From positions 1-64,000 of the forward strand of contig JAGPLX010000003.1 of NCBI GenBank assembly GCA_018053185.1: a stretch of DNA of 64,000 nucleotides. Direction: 5' to 3'. A program made the position numbers and the translations under genes. The notes beneath the pieces were generated by a model that saw only the letters and a list, made by a program, of their open reading frames with translations, did not search any database and had not been told where the DNA came from. This stretch comes from Syntrophobacteraceae bacterium (GTDB taxonomy: Bacteria > Desulfobacterota > Syntrophobacteria > Syntrophobacterales > Syntrophobacteraceae). Below, one piece after another: positions 54,612 through 62,908 of the stretch (the stretch's first letter is position 1; each line of letters opens with the position of its first letter).

Positions 54612-55694
54612 CTACACTTCCGTAAAATCCAAGGGAGGTTCCGTCAGGTAGGGCCGGAACTTTTCCTTGTCCACACACTTGGCGTAGGCCTCATCGGGGC
54701 TGATCCTGCCGGCTTTGAGCGCGGCCATGATGCCGTCGTCCAGGGTCTGCATTCCGTATTTCTTCCCCGTTTGTAGGGCCGATGGAATCTGGTGGGTTTT
54801 GGCCTCCCGAATCATGGCCCTGACAGCGTGGGTGGCAATGAGGATCTCGAGGATCGCCAAACGACCTTTGACATCGATGCGTTTGAAGAGGGTCTGGGCA
54901 ATCACCGCCCGGAGACCGTCGGCGAGGGTGGAACGAATTTGGGCCTGTTCTCCCGTGGGGAACACCTCGATCACACGATCCACCGTTTTGGCGGCACTGG
55001 TCGTGTGCAGGGTCGAGAAAACCAGGTGCCCCGTGGCTGCCGCTTCGATGGCCAGGCGGATGGTTTCCAGATCCCGCATTTCGCCCACCAGGATGATGTC
55101 GGGGTCCTCGCGGAGAGCGGCACGAAGAGCCGACGAAAAACTCCGAGTGTGCGAACCCACTTCCCGATGGTTCACCAGGCAGCCCTTACTCACATGCAAA
55201 AATTCGATGGGGTCTTCCACCGTGATGATATGATCCTTGCGCTTCCGGTTCGCCTCATCTATGACTGCTGCCAGGGTGGTGGATTTCCCGCTGCCGGTGG
55301 GTCCGGTCACCAGCACCAGGCCGCGTGGCAACAGGGCCAGCCGGCTTACCACGGAAGGCAGTCCCAGTTGTTCCGTCGAGAGGATTTCACTGGGAATCTC
55401 TCGAAAAACAGCTCCAATGCCGTTTTGTTGCCGAAAGAAATTGGCCCGATACCGGGCAAGACCTGGGATCTCGTAGGCAAAATCCAGGTCGCCCGTTTCC
55501 TCGAAAGTCTTGATCTTGTCCTCCGGTGTGATTTCATAGAGCATGGCACGGAGGTCGTCGTCGTCGAGAATCTTGAACTTGACGCGCTCGAGCTCTCCTC
55601 GAATCCGCAGCACCGGCTGTTGTCCCGAAACCAGATGAAGGTCCGAGGCCTTTTGTTCGTTCATGAGTTTGAAAAAGGCGTCAATCCTGGCCAT
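54612..55694 (-). CDS. pilT: PilT-type pilus retraction ATPase
   Basis: A 360-residue ATPase from ATG 55694, behind GGGAGGGGG. It has MNEQKASDLHLVSGQQPVLRIRGEL, GLARYRANFFRQQNGIGAVFR, Walker A GPTGSGKSTT, Asp box TVEDPIEFLH, Walker B DIILVGEMRDLET, His box TGHLVFSTLHT, and the C-terminal AIRNLIRE-like AVRAMIREAKTHQIPSALQTGKKYGMQTLD, a retraction-specific signature. It depolymerises type IV pili for twitching. The next gene downstream is the PilU-like copy, 273 bases on. Confidence 0.92.
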   Translation of the reverse strand: MARIDAFFKLMNEQKASDLHLVSGQQPVLRIRGELERVKFKILDDDDLRAMLYEITPEDKIKTFEETGDLDFAYEIPGLARYRANFFRQQNGIGAVFREIPSEILSTEQLGLPSVVSRLALLPRGLVLVTGPTGSGKSTTLAAVIDEANRKRKDHIITVEDPIEFLHVSKGCLVNHREVGSHTRSFSSALRAALREDPDIILVGEMRDLETIRLAIEAAATGHLVFSTLHTTSAAKTVDRVIEVFPTGEQAQIRSTLADGLRAVIAQTLFKRIDVKGRLAILEILIATHAVRAMIREAKTHQIPSALQTGKKYGMQTLDDGIMAALKAGRISPDEAYAKCVDKEKFRPYLTEPPLDFTEV

Positions 55695-55783
55695 GCAACC
55701 CCCTCCCTCGATGAGCTCATTTTGTAGCGCTAACGTTCGCTCTGTGTCGCCAGCCGCGCCGGCACACGACAGCTTCCTCCCCA

Positions 55784-56722
55784 TCAAAATTCAATGGTCA
55801 GCCAGTGCTTGTGACGCTGATCCAGGCGGGTCAGACCTTCCTTCTCGGCCATCTGCAACGCCTCCCGGAATTCCTCGGAAGTGATCCGCCTTCCCATTCG
55901 AGTCGAGCCGACGGCACTCCCGCAGGGATGATACTGGTCCATGAGGTTCACGTACGTTTGGGGAGAAATCCTTTGGGCAATGAAATGGAGGATCTCTCCG
56001 GTGCCAGCAAGACCATGGGGCAGAACCAGGTGGCGGACCAGAAGCCCCCTTTGAGCAATCCCGGCCCCGTCCATTTGAAGATCTCCCACCTGGCGGTGCA
56101 TTTCAACCAGGGCGTCCCGAGCTCGTTTCGGGTAGTCCGGGGCATTGCAAAGTTCCCGGGCCACCTCCGAACTCCAGAATTTGAAGTCCGGCATGTAAAT
56201 GTCCACCACCCCGTCCAACAGCTTGAGGGCAGGGACCCGATCATAGCCTCCCGTATTGTACACCAAAGGGACCTCGAGCCCTCGCTCGACGGCAATGGGC
56301 AAGGCTTCGAGGATCTGCACGATCACATGGGAAGGGGTGACGAAATTGATGTTGTGACAACCCCGGTTTTGCAGGTGCACCATGAGGTCCGCCAGTTGTT
56401 CCGCAGTGACAGGAACCCCTTCGCCTCCATGGCTGATATCATAGTTCTGACAAAAGGTACAAAGCAGGTTGCAGTGGGAAAAGAAGATGGTGCCGGATCC
56501 CCTCCTGCCCACCAGGGGGGACTCCTCCCCGAAATGGGGTCCGTAACTCGCCACTACGGCAAGGCGGCCCGTTCGGCAGGTACCTGTCTCTCCCGTCAGC
56601 CGATTCACTCGGCACATACGTGGACAGAGAGTGCACCTGGTCAGCCACTGCAGGCCACGACGAATCCTTTCCCTCAAGATCCCCTCTTTGTGGGCCTGCA
56701 CATATCCCACCATTGCTTCCAT
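55784..56722 (-). CDS. Radical SAM protein, PflA-like activating-enzyme family
   Basis: A 312-residue protein. Two N-terminal Cys pairs (CTLCPRMC) come before the radical SAM cluster motif CNLLCTFC in IFFSHCNLLCTFCQNYDIS (near residue 85-92). The following GCHNINFVTPSHVIVQILEAL, DIYMPDFKFW and VRHLVLPHGLAGTGEILHFIAQ fit the PflA-related putative pyruvate formate-lyase activating enzymes often found in anaerobes. The real substrate is uncertain. It precedes pilT by 89 bases on the same strand. It starts at ATG 56722. Confidence 0.88.
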   Translation of the reverse strand: MEAMVGYVQAHKEGILRERIRRGLQWLTRCTLCPRMCRVNRLTGETGTCRTGRLAVVASYGPHFGEESPLVGRRGSGTIFFSHCNLLCTFCQNYDISHGGEGVPVTAEQLADLMVHLQNRGCHNINFVTPSHVIVQILEALPIAVERGLEVPLVYNTGGYDRVPALKLLDGVVDIYMPDFKFWSSEVARELCNAPDYPKRARDALVEMHRQVGDLQMDGAGIAQRGLLVRHLVLPHGLAGTGEILHFIAQRISPQTYVNLMDQYHPCGSAVGSTRMGRRITSEEFREALQMAEKEGLTRLDQRHKHWLTIEF

Positions 56723-56744
56723 CCTCCCCTGGGCATGAAACCCT

Positions 56745-57377
56745 TCAGGATTCCTTGGTCAAGACCACCACTTCCACCTCCCCCTTGAGAGCGTCGCGGA
56801 ACTCCAGGGCATCTTTCTCCGATCCCACTATGGAACCGTAATGTATGGGAACGGCAACCTTGGGGCGGAGGATTCCGGCAGCCTGGACCGCCTCCCTCGC
56901 CGTCATCACGTAGGTTCCCGAAACAGGAAGAAAAGCCACATCCACCTTCAGGCCCTCCATTTCCGGAATCAGGTCCGTGTCTCCCGCGTGGTAATAGCGC
57001 ACCCCATCGAGAGTCACTACAAAAGCCAGCATCCCCGCTTTCTTGGGGTGGAAACTTTTGTTCGTGTTGTAAGATGGATAGACCTCGATGCCGACGCCCT
57101 TCACTTCCAGTCGATCTCCAGGTTTGACGACACGAATATCACCTTTCAATTTTTTGGCGGAGGCCGCGTCGGTGACGATGATCGTCTCCGGTTTTTGGAT
57201 CTTTTTTACATCTTCGGGAGAGCAGTGATCGTGGTGTTCGTGACTGATGAGAATGAGGTCCGCGGCAACCCCTCCGGTAATCCGGAAGGGATCGAAGTAG
57301 ACCACCACGCTTCCGTCCAGGCGCAGAGCATCGTGTCCGAGCCAGTGAATCTTCTTCACCCATTCTTCGTGCAACAT
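56745..57377 (-). CDS. MBL-fold metal-dependent hydrolase (UPF0173/YtkL-like)
   Basis: A 210-residue metallo-beta-lactamase-fold protein from ATG 57377, behind GAGGAGGAG. Metal ligands are in LISHEHHDHCSPED, the YYHAGDTDLIPEM segment and the late VAVPIHYGSIVGSEKDALEF, matching the UPF0173 family. Substrate is unknown. It lies 22 bases before the radical SAM gene, at the head of the minus-strand run that continues to pilT. Confidence 0.85.
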   Translation of the reverse strand: MLHEEWVKKIHWLGHDALRLDGSVVVYFDPFRITGGVAADLILISHEHHDHCSPEDVKKIQKPETIIVTDAASAKKLKGDIRVVKPGDRLEVKGVGIEVYPSYNTNKSFHPKKAGMLAFVVTLDGVRYYHAGDTDLIPEMEGLKVDVAFLPVSGTYVMTAREAVQAAGILRPKVAVPIHYGSIVGSEKDALEFRDALKGEVEVVVLTKES

Positions 57378-57728
57378 GGTCTCCTCCTCGTCCTCACGGA
57401 TGGCACTGATTTCGGAAAAAAACCCGGGAAAAGCCCACCAGATTCGGAAAATCGAGACCGGCAATCAGAACTTACCCGGCGGAACCCTCCCGGATTTTTC
57501 CCACCGGGAGCGACTTCTCCGAGAAAAGGGTACCATAACGGACCGCCCGATTGAAGAGAAACCACCGGTCCGCCAAGCAGGCCGTGCCGACACCTTGGTG
57601 GGTGACGGGACTTCCTGGTGGAACCTTGCCGTATCTTTCCTTTTTGGGTTAATGTGAGGAGCCGGAAGGCAGGGGACTTTGCCGTTCGCCCCGTGGAGAA
57701 AAAAACCTTTTCCCCGAGTTGTGAGCTC
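57378..57728. promoter_or_regulatory. Divergent promoter region between the MBL gene and the helicase fusion
   Basis: About 350 bases between two divergently read genes. A GTG frame extending the helicase to 57618 is open but not clearly coding. No clear promoter boxes are visible. Confidence 0.4.
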
Positions 57729-60680
57729 ATGATGCAGCGGTTTCTCCAGGCACTCCTTCAGCAGAAAAGGTCGGACTGTAACGTCCTTCACCATGCCGTT
57801 CTGCCGGCCCAGGAGGCTCGCCATGCCGACCCCACGATCCCCTTGCCGGAGACTCTCGAAAAAATTTTGTTGCGCCTGGGCATCACAAGACTCTATTCCC
57901 ACCAGGCTGCGGCCCTCGATCACATCCGTGATGGGTTGAACGTAGTCGTTGCCACCCCCACATCGAGCGGCAAGTCCCTCATTTACAACCTGGCCGTTGC
58001 CGAACGCTTTCTGAATGAGCCGGAGGTTCGGGCGCTCTACCTGTTCCCCATCAAAGCACTCATTCGAGACCAGCTGGCAAATCTGCAAACTTTCCTCGAG
58101 ACAGGCATCGAGGAAAATCCCGCCTTTTCTTTCATCCCCGCCGTCTATGACGGGGACACCCCTCCGCACCAGCGGTCCAAGATCCGCCAACATCCCCCGC
58201 ACATCCTCCTCTCCAACCCCGACATGCTCCACTATGCTCTCCTCCCCTTTCACCACAAATGGGTATCGTTCTGGAAGACCCTGAAATTCGTGGTCATCGA
58301 TGAAATGCACACCTATCGGGGGATCTTCGGAAGCCAGGTGAGCCAGGTGTTGCGCAGACTCCAGCGCATCTGCCGGTTCTACGGGAGCAGGCCCCAGTTC
58401 ATTTTGCTCTCCGCCACCATCGCCAATCCCGAACAACTGGCCCGGCAGCTCCTGGGGAATCACCACAATTTCGAGATCGTGCGGGAGCATGGAGCCCCCC
58501 AGGCCAAGCGCCATTTTGTCTTCCTCGAAATGGGGGACATCCAGGGGTCTCACACCTCGCGGATTGCGGCCCGACTGGTAGTCCAAGCCGCCCAGGCCGG
58601 GTTGAAAACCATTGCCTTCACCCAGTCCCGTCGACTTACGGAATTGGTCCACCTGAGTGTTATGCGCATGGCTCCCGAGCTTGCCAAGCGCGTGAGCTCC
58701 TACCGGGCGGGGTTCCTCCCCGAGGAGCGCAGAACTATCGAGAAGAAGCTGGCCGGCGGAGCCCTGGACGCCGTCATCTCGACCAGTGCCCTCGAGCTCG
58801 GGATCGACATAGGGGGGTTGGATGTCTGTATCCTGGTGGGGTACCCCGGCACGGTCATGACCACCTGGCAGCGGGGAGGTCGCGTGGGCAGAGCAGGACG
58901 GGAATCCGCCATCATCCTGCTGCCTCAATCGGATGCCCTCGACCAGTACATTATCCGTCATCCCGGGGAATTTCTGGAGAGTCCCTACGAAATCGCGGTG
59001 ACCGACCCCCTCAACCCGGAAATCCTGAAAGCCCATCTTCCCTGTGCGGCAGCGGAGAAGCCTATCGAGACGGACGAACAGGAATTTGAAGGGGAGGCCT
59101 ATCGTAGGACTCTCGATCACCTGACGGAGGGAGGGCGGTTGCATCGGACAGCCGATGGAAACCAGTGGATTTCGGCGCTCCACAACCCTCACCGCATGGT
59201 GGACATCCGGAGCGTCGGGCCGTCGTTCACCATCTTTCGCGGGGGGAAATCACAGGACATCCCGAGTGTACCCCTCGGGAAGAACGAGGGGATCCGGGCT
59301 CTTCGCGAATGCCACCCGGGCGCCGTCTACCTCCACCGGGGAGAGTCCTACCAGGTGGAACGGCTGGACCTGGAGAAACACCTGATCCAGGTGACGGAAT
59401 GTCACCTGCCTTACTTCACCCGGGTGAAGACCGACAAGGAGACGGAAATTCTCGAGGTCTTGTCCTCGAAACCCGCCGGCAATTTTCTCATACGGTTGGG
59501 GCGCCTCAAAGTGACGGAGCACATCCTGGGCTACGAAAAAAGACGCCTCTTCTCCCAGGAACTCCTGGGGGCATCTCCCCTGGACCTTCCTCCCCAGGAA
59601 TTTGAAACCATCGGCTTTTGGATCGAGATCGAGCCCCTCATTGCCAAAAGCATTCAGAATGCGAGGCTTCATTTCATGGGGGGAATCCACGCCGTCGAAC
59701 ATGCCATGATCAGCATTTTTCCCCTCTTCGCTTTGTGCGATCGAAACGACATCGGTGGCATTTCCTGCCCTCTACATCCCCAGGTGGGCAAGGGCGCCGT
59801 CTTCATCTATGATGGATATCCCGGAGGAATCGGGTTGGCGGCCCGGGGTTACGAGATCATCCTGCCCCTGCTCGAAAGAACCAGGGATATGATCGCTGCC
59901 TGCAACTGCCTGGATGGATGCCCCTCCTGCATTCATTCTCCCAAATGCGGTTCAGGGAACAAACCCTTGGACAAAGAGGCTGCCGTCTCGGTTTTGCGCT
60001 ATCTTTTAGGGGAGTGGAAACTGACGGAGGAACTGCCTGACGACCCGCCCGACCCCGTGGAGAAAGAGAGCAAAGACCAGGTCGAAGACCTGGGCGATCG
60101 TCTTCCACGCATTGGGTTCTTTGATTTGGAAACTCAACGTCTGGCCGATGAAGTGGGAGGCTGGGGCAACAAGCACCTCATGGGGATCTCCGTGGCCGTG
60201 GTCTACGACACCTCCATCGAGGATTTCCGGGTGTATCGGGAAGAGGATGTTTCAGATCTGATTGAACACCTCGAAAACCTGGACCTGGTGGTGGGATTCA
60301 ACGTCCAATCCTTCGATTACGCCGTGCTCAAGGCTTATACAACCATGGATTTGGGCCGGCTTCCCACCGTGGACATCCTGAAGGAAATTCACCGTCACGT
60401 GGGTTTTCGGGTCAGTCTGCAGCACCTGGCCGAAAAAACACTGGGAACGACCAAGGGGGCCGACGGGGTGCAGGCGGTCCAGTGGTTTCGCCAGGGAGAC
60501 TGGGATTCTCTCATCGAGTACTGCAAGCAGGATGTCATCCTTACTCGGGACCTCTTTCAGCACGCCATGACCAAAGGATATCTCGTCTATGAGAATCGCG
60601 ATGGAAAATCTCTGAGAATTCCAACCCCCTGGGCTTTGGACCGGGTCAGGAAGGCAAAAGGTGAGAGAAGCTCCCATTGA
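57729..60680 (+). CDS. Helicase-exonuclease fusion (MrfA-like helicase plus MrfB-like DEDDy nuclease)
   Basis: A 983-residue protein from ATG 57729; a longer start at 57618 is possible. The N-terminal part is a superfamily 2 helicase of the MrfA/YprA type: Walker A ATPTSSGKS (about 73-81), DEMH box (about 191-194), LLSATI, and motif VI RVGRAGRES. A four-Cys MZB domain follows (C725, C727, C731, C734 and later Cys in CNCLDGCPSCIHSPKCG). The last ~190 residues form an RNase H-like exonuclease: FFDLETQ (D799, E801), VGFNVQSFDY and YCKQD (Y931, D935). In Bacillus subtilis MrfA and MrfB are separate proteins acting in mitomycin-lesion repair; here they appear as one chain. Confidence 0.85.
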   Translation: MMQRFLQALLQQKRSDCNVLHHAVLPAQEARHADPTIPLPETLEKILLRLGITRLYSHQAAALDHIRDGLNVVVATPTSSGKSLIYNLAVAERFLNEPEVRALYLFPIKALIRDQLANLQTFLETGIEENPAFSFIPAVYDGDTPPHQRSKIRQHPPHILLSNPDMLHYALLPFHHKWVSFWKTLKFVVIDEMHTYRGIFGSQVSQVLRRLQRICRFYGSRPQFILLSATIANPEQLARQLLGNHHNFEIVREHGAPQAKRHFVFLEMGDIQGSHTSRIAARLVVQAAQAGLKTIAFTQSRRLTELVHLSVMRMAPELAKRVSSYRAGFLPEERRTIEKKLAGGALDAVISTSALELGIDIGGLDVCILVGYPGTVMTTWQRGGRVGRAGRESAIILLPQSDALDQYIIRHPGEFLESPYEIAVTDPLNPEILKAHLPCAAAEKPIETDEQEFEGEAYRRTLDHLTEGGRLHRTADGNQWISALHNPHRMVDIRSVGPSFTIFRGGKSQDIPSVPLGKNEGIRALRECHPGAVYLHRGESYQVERLDLEKHLIQVTECHLPYFTRVKTDKETEILEVLSSKPAGNFLIRLGRLKVTEHILGYEKRRLFSQELLGASPLDLPPQEFETIGFWIEIEPLIAKSIQNARLHFMGGIHAVEHAMISIFPLFALCDRNDIGGISCPLHPQVGKGAVFIYDGYPGGIGLAARGYEIILPLLERTRDMIAACNCLDGCPSCIHSPKCGSGNKPLDKEAAVSVLRYLLGEWKLTEELPDDPPDPVEKESKDQVEDLGDRLPRIGFFDLETQRLADEVGGWGNKHLMGISVAVVYDTSIEDFRVYREEDVSDLIEHLENLDLVVGFNVQSFDYAVLKAYTTMDLGRLPTVDILKEIHRHVGFRVSLQHLAEKTLGTTKGADGVQAVQWFRQGDWDSLIEYCKQDVILTRDLFQHAMTKGYLVYENRDGKSLRIPTPWALDRVRKAKGERSSH

Positions 60681-60789
60681 CATGCCTTGGGGCCTGGGTA
60701 TGATGAGGCTTGTCGTTTTCTTTGGGAAGCGGAGCCGAAAGCGGACCGCCGAAAGGAAACATGGAAAGAAACCTGGAGATATTTCGACC

Positions 60790-61398
60790 ATGAGCCATGC
60801 CGGTAATCTAGGGAAGGAAGCGTCTCACGGCCTTGTGCGCAAGTACCGTGGGCCTATCTGGTTTCCCAGGCTGACGGGCAGGGAATTATGCTGGTTTGCT
60901 CTATATGTCCAGGTGAATCACGAGAAGGAGGTCGCCAAACGCCTCGAGGACAAGGCCATCGACTCTTATCTGCCCCTGGTGGAAGGCTGGAGCAAGAGGC
61001 GGGATCGCCGCAAGCGCATTCGAACCCCCCTGTTTCGGGGCTATGTTTTCGTCCATACGGTTCTCGACAACTACTCCCACGTCGACATTCTGAAAACACC
61101 GGGAGCCGTCTGCTTTATTCGGAATTCCGAGGGGGTTCTCCCCATCCCGGACTACCAGATCGACAATCTAAAGGCGATGCTCCAGTCTGACCTGGGACCC
61201 ACCCTGCACTCCTATTTGAAAGAGGGCGATTGGGTTCAGGTCAAACGAGGCCCCCTTTCGGGTTGCTGCGGAATTCTCGTCCGCCACAATCCCAGGAAGG
61301 GACGGCTGGTGGTGAGTGTGGATATCATTCAGCGGTCGGTGAGCGTGGAGCTGGATGTGGAGGATGTGGAACCCATCCATCCGCCCACAAAGCCGTAG
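60790..61398 (+). CDS. NusG paralogue, RfaH/UpxY/LoaP type
   Basis: A 202-residue protein from ATG 60790. The NGN domain (WFALYVQVNHEKEVAKRLEDKAIDSYLPLVEGWSKRRDRRKRIRTPLFRGYVFVHT) and the C-terminal KOW-type domain (LKEGDWVQVKRGPLSGCCGILVRHNPRKGRLVVSVDIIQRSVSVELDVEDVEPI) are complete. Such NusG paralogues are antiterminators that help RNA polymerase through long operons, usually surface polysaccharide or natural product clusters that follow the gene. No such cluster is seen here. It may begin a unit outside the window or have been separated from it. Confidence 0.88.
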   Translation: MSHAGNLGKEASHGLVRKYRGPIWFPRLTGRELCWFALYVQVNHEKEVAKRLEDKAIDSYLPLVEGWSKRRDRRKRIRTPLFRGYVFVHTVLDNYSHVDILKTPGAVCFIRNSEGVLPIPDYQIDNLKAMLQSDLGPTLHSYLKEGDWVQVKRGPLSGCCGILVRHNPRKGRLVVSVDIIQRSVSVELDVEDVEPIHPPTKP

Positions 61399-61528
61399 GA
61401 GAGGCCTGCCGCGATGTCGTCTTTGGGATTCCCTGAGGCCATCCCATTATGATGCACCCCCACGATTCAGAATTTTTACAAAGTGGCGCTAGGAAACAAA
61501 ACTAAACAGAAAGGCGGAGTAAAATAAA

Positions 61529-62686
61529 ATGGATCACAATGTAATTACTGTAGAAGATATTAGAAAACTTTTAGAAATCGAGCCGGCTGATACATTGGTT
61601 ACTTCTTTTTATTTGAACGTGGATCTTCGTCGTACATCTCCGAACAAATATAAAACATTTGCCCGTAATTTACTTCGTGAGAAACAGCAATTGCTGGAGA
61701 AAGAAGATTGGTCCAAAAAACAGCTAACCCAGGTAAAAGAAGATTTTAAGAAGATTGAAGATGTTGTAAATTACGGCCTTGAATTAAAAGGAAAAGTGAG
61801 AGGGTTGGTAATAATAGCTGATGCAGGAAGAGATTTCTTCCAAATTTACCGGCTTGCTCAGCCGGTAAAATCCCGGATAGTGGTAGATCTCGATCCATAT
61901 ATACGTCCTTTGATTGCAATTTTGGACGAGTATCATCGACTGATGTTGGCGCTGGTGGATGAGCGGGAAGCTCGCCTGGTGGAAGTGTATATGGGGGAAA
62001 CACTAGAGCATGAAACGTATCATTCCGAGGTTCGGGGAAAAATAAAGAAGGCGGGATGGTACGGTTTGGAAGAGCGCCGGATTGAAAGAAGCATTAAAAA
62101 CAAAATCTTACGTCACTACCAGAGAGTCGCTGATGCCCTATTGGATCACTTTAGAATGGGGCACTTTGAGTATCTTTTTATCGGTATCAGACCAGAAGAC
62201 TACTCACTTTTATTCCCCCTTCTCCATAGCTATTTGCAACCCAGGGTAAAAGGGAGGCTGGACCTTAATCCTAAAGATCACATTGGTACTGTAGTCGAAG
62301 CGGCCTTAAAAACGGAGAAAGAGATAAAAGAAGAGGAAGATAACAAAATTTTAGAAAATCTTATAGAAACCATAGATAAAGGTGGATTGGCCGTCAAAGG
62401 GATAGATAGTGTCCTGCGGGCTATTCCTCTGGGGGCCTGTCGGCTGTTGGTGGTAGATGAGGATTACTATGTTCCGGGATATCTTTGTCAAGAATGTGCC
62501 TACCTGGATTTGAAGGAGCCGAATTGTGCCTTTTGCGCAAAGGAGTCTCTTTCGGTAGAAGATGTGGTAGAAGAGGCCATAGAAGAAGTTCTTTTACAGA
62601 GGGGAGAAATTAAACATATTGCCGGCGGCCATCCTCGTTTGGAAGAAATCGCTCGCATCGGAGCATTTCTGCGCTACAAAATTTGA
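61529..62686 (+). CDS. eRF1/Pelota-like bacterial release-factor homologue (baeRF family)
   Basis: A 385-residue protein. The arrangement TLVTSFYLNVDLRRT, ARNLLREKQQLL, GLVIIADAGRDFFQIYRL, then LALVDEREARLVEVYMGE and RHYQRVADALLDHFRMGHFEYLFIGI, with the C-terminal GACRLLVVDEDYYVPGYLCQECAYL ... PNCAFC and GGHPRLEEIARIGAFLRY, fits the baeRF/Vms1-like family, bacterial relatives of eRF1 thought to release peptides or rescue ribosomes. A four-Cys ribbon (CQEC ... CAFC) lies near residues 328-345. Codon use is strongly A/T-rich, unlike its neighbours, so recent transfer is likely. The start is ATG 61529, with AAAGGCGGAG upstream. Confidence 0.75.
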   Translation: MDHNVITVEDIRKLLEIEPADTLVTSFYLNVDLRRTSPNKYKTFARNLLREKQQLLEKEDWSKKQLTQVKEDFKKIEDVVNYGLELKGKVRGLVIIADAGRDFFQIYRLAQPVKSRIVVDLDPYIRPLIAILDEYHRLMLALVDEREARLVEVYMGETLEHETYHSEVRGKIKKAGWYGLEERRIERSIKNKILRHYQRVADALLDHFRMGHFEYLFIGIRPEDYSLLFPLLHSYLQPRVKGRLDLNPKDHIGTVVEAALKTEKEIKEEEDNKILENLIETIDKGGLAVKGIDSVLRAIPLGACRLLVVDEDYYVPGYLCQECAYLDLKEPNCAFCAKESLSVEDVVEEAIEEVLLQRGEIKHIAGGHPRLEEIARIGAFLRYKI

Positions 62687-62908
62687 AAGAACCCGGACCC
62701 AATCTGAGAGAGGGTGTCCGGGAAAAACCGACAGGAAACGTAAAAATTCAGCACTCCGCGTATTTGGTGTTACCTAATCTGAGCGATTGTACCTTCAGCC
62801 CGGCCTAATTCCGACGGAAGGCGGAATCCAGGAGGTTTTTTTATGAAAACCTGCCTGCTTTTGCCGATATGACGAGCGCAACCGGAGAGAAATCGCTCGG
62901 TTCAGGGA

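Noticed and set aside
57465-59192. 575-codon minus-strand frame opposite the helicase
   Set aside because: Antisense shadow; the plus strand carries all helicase motifs.
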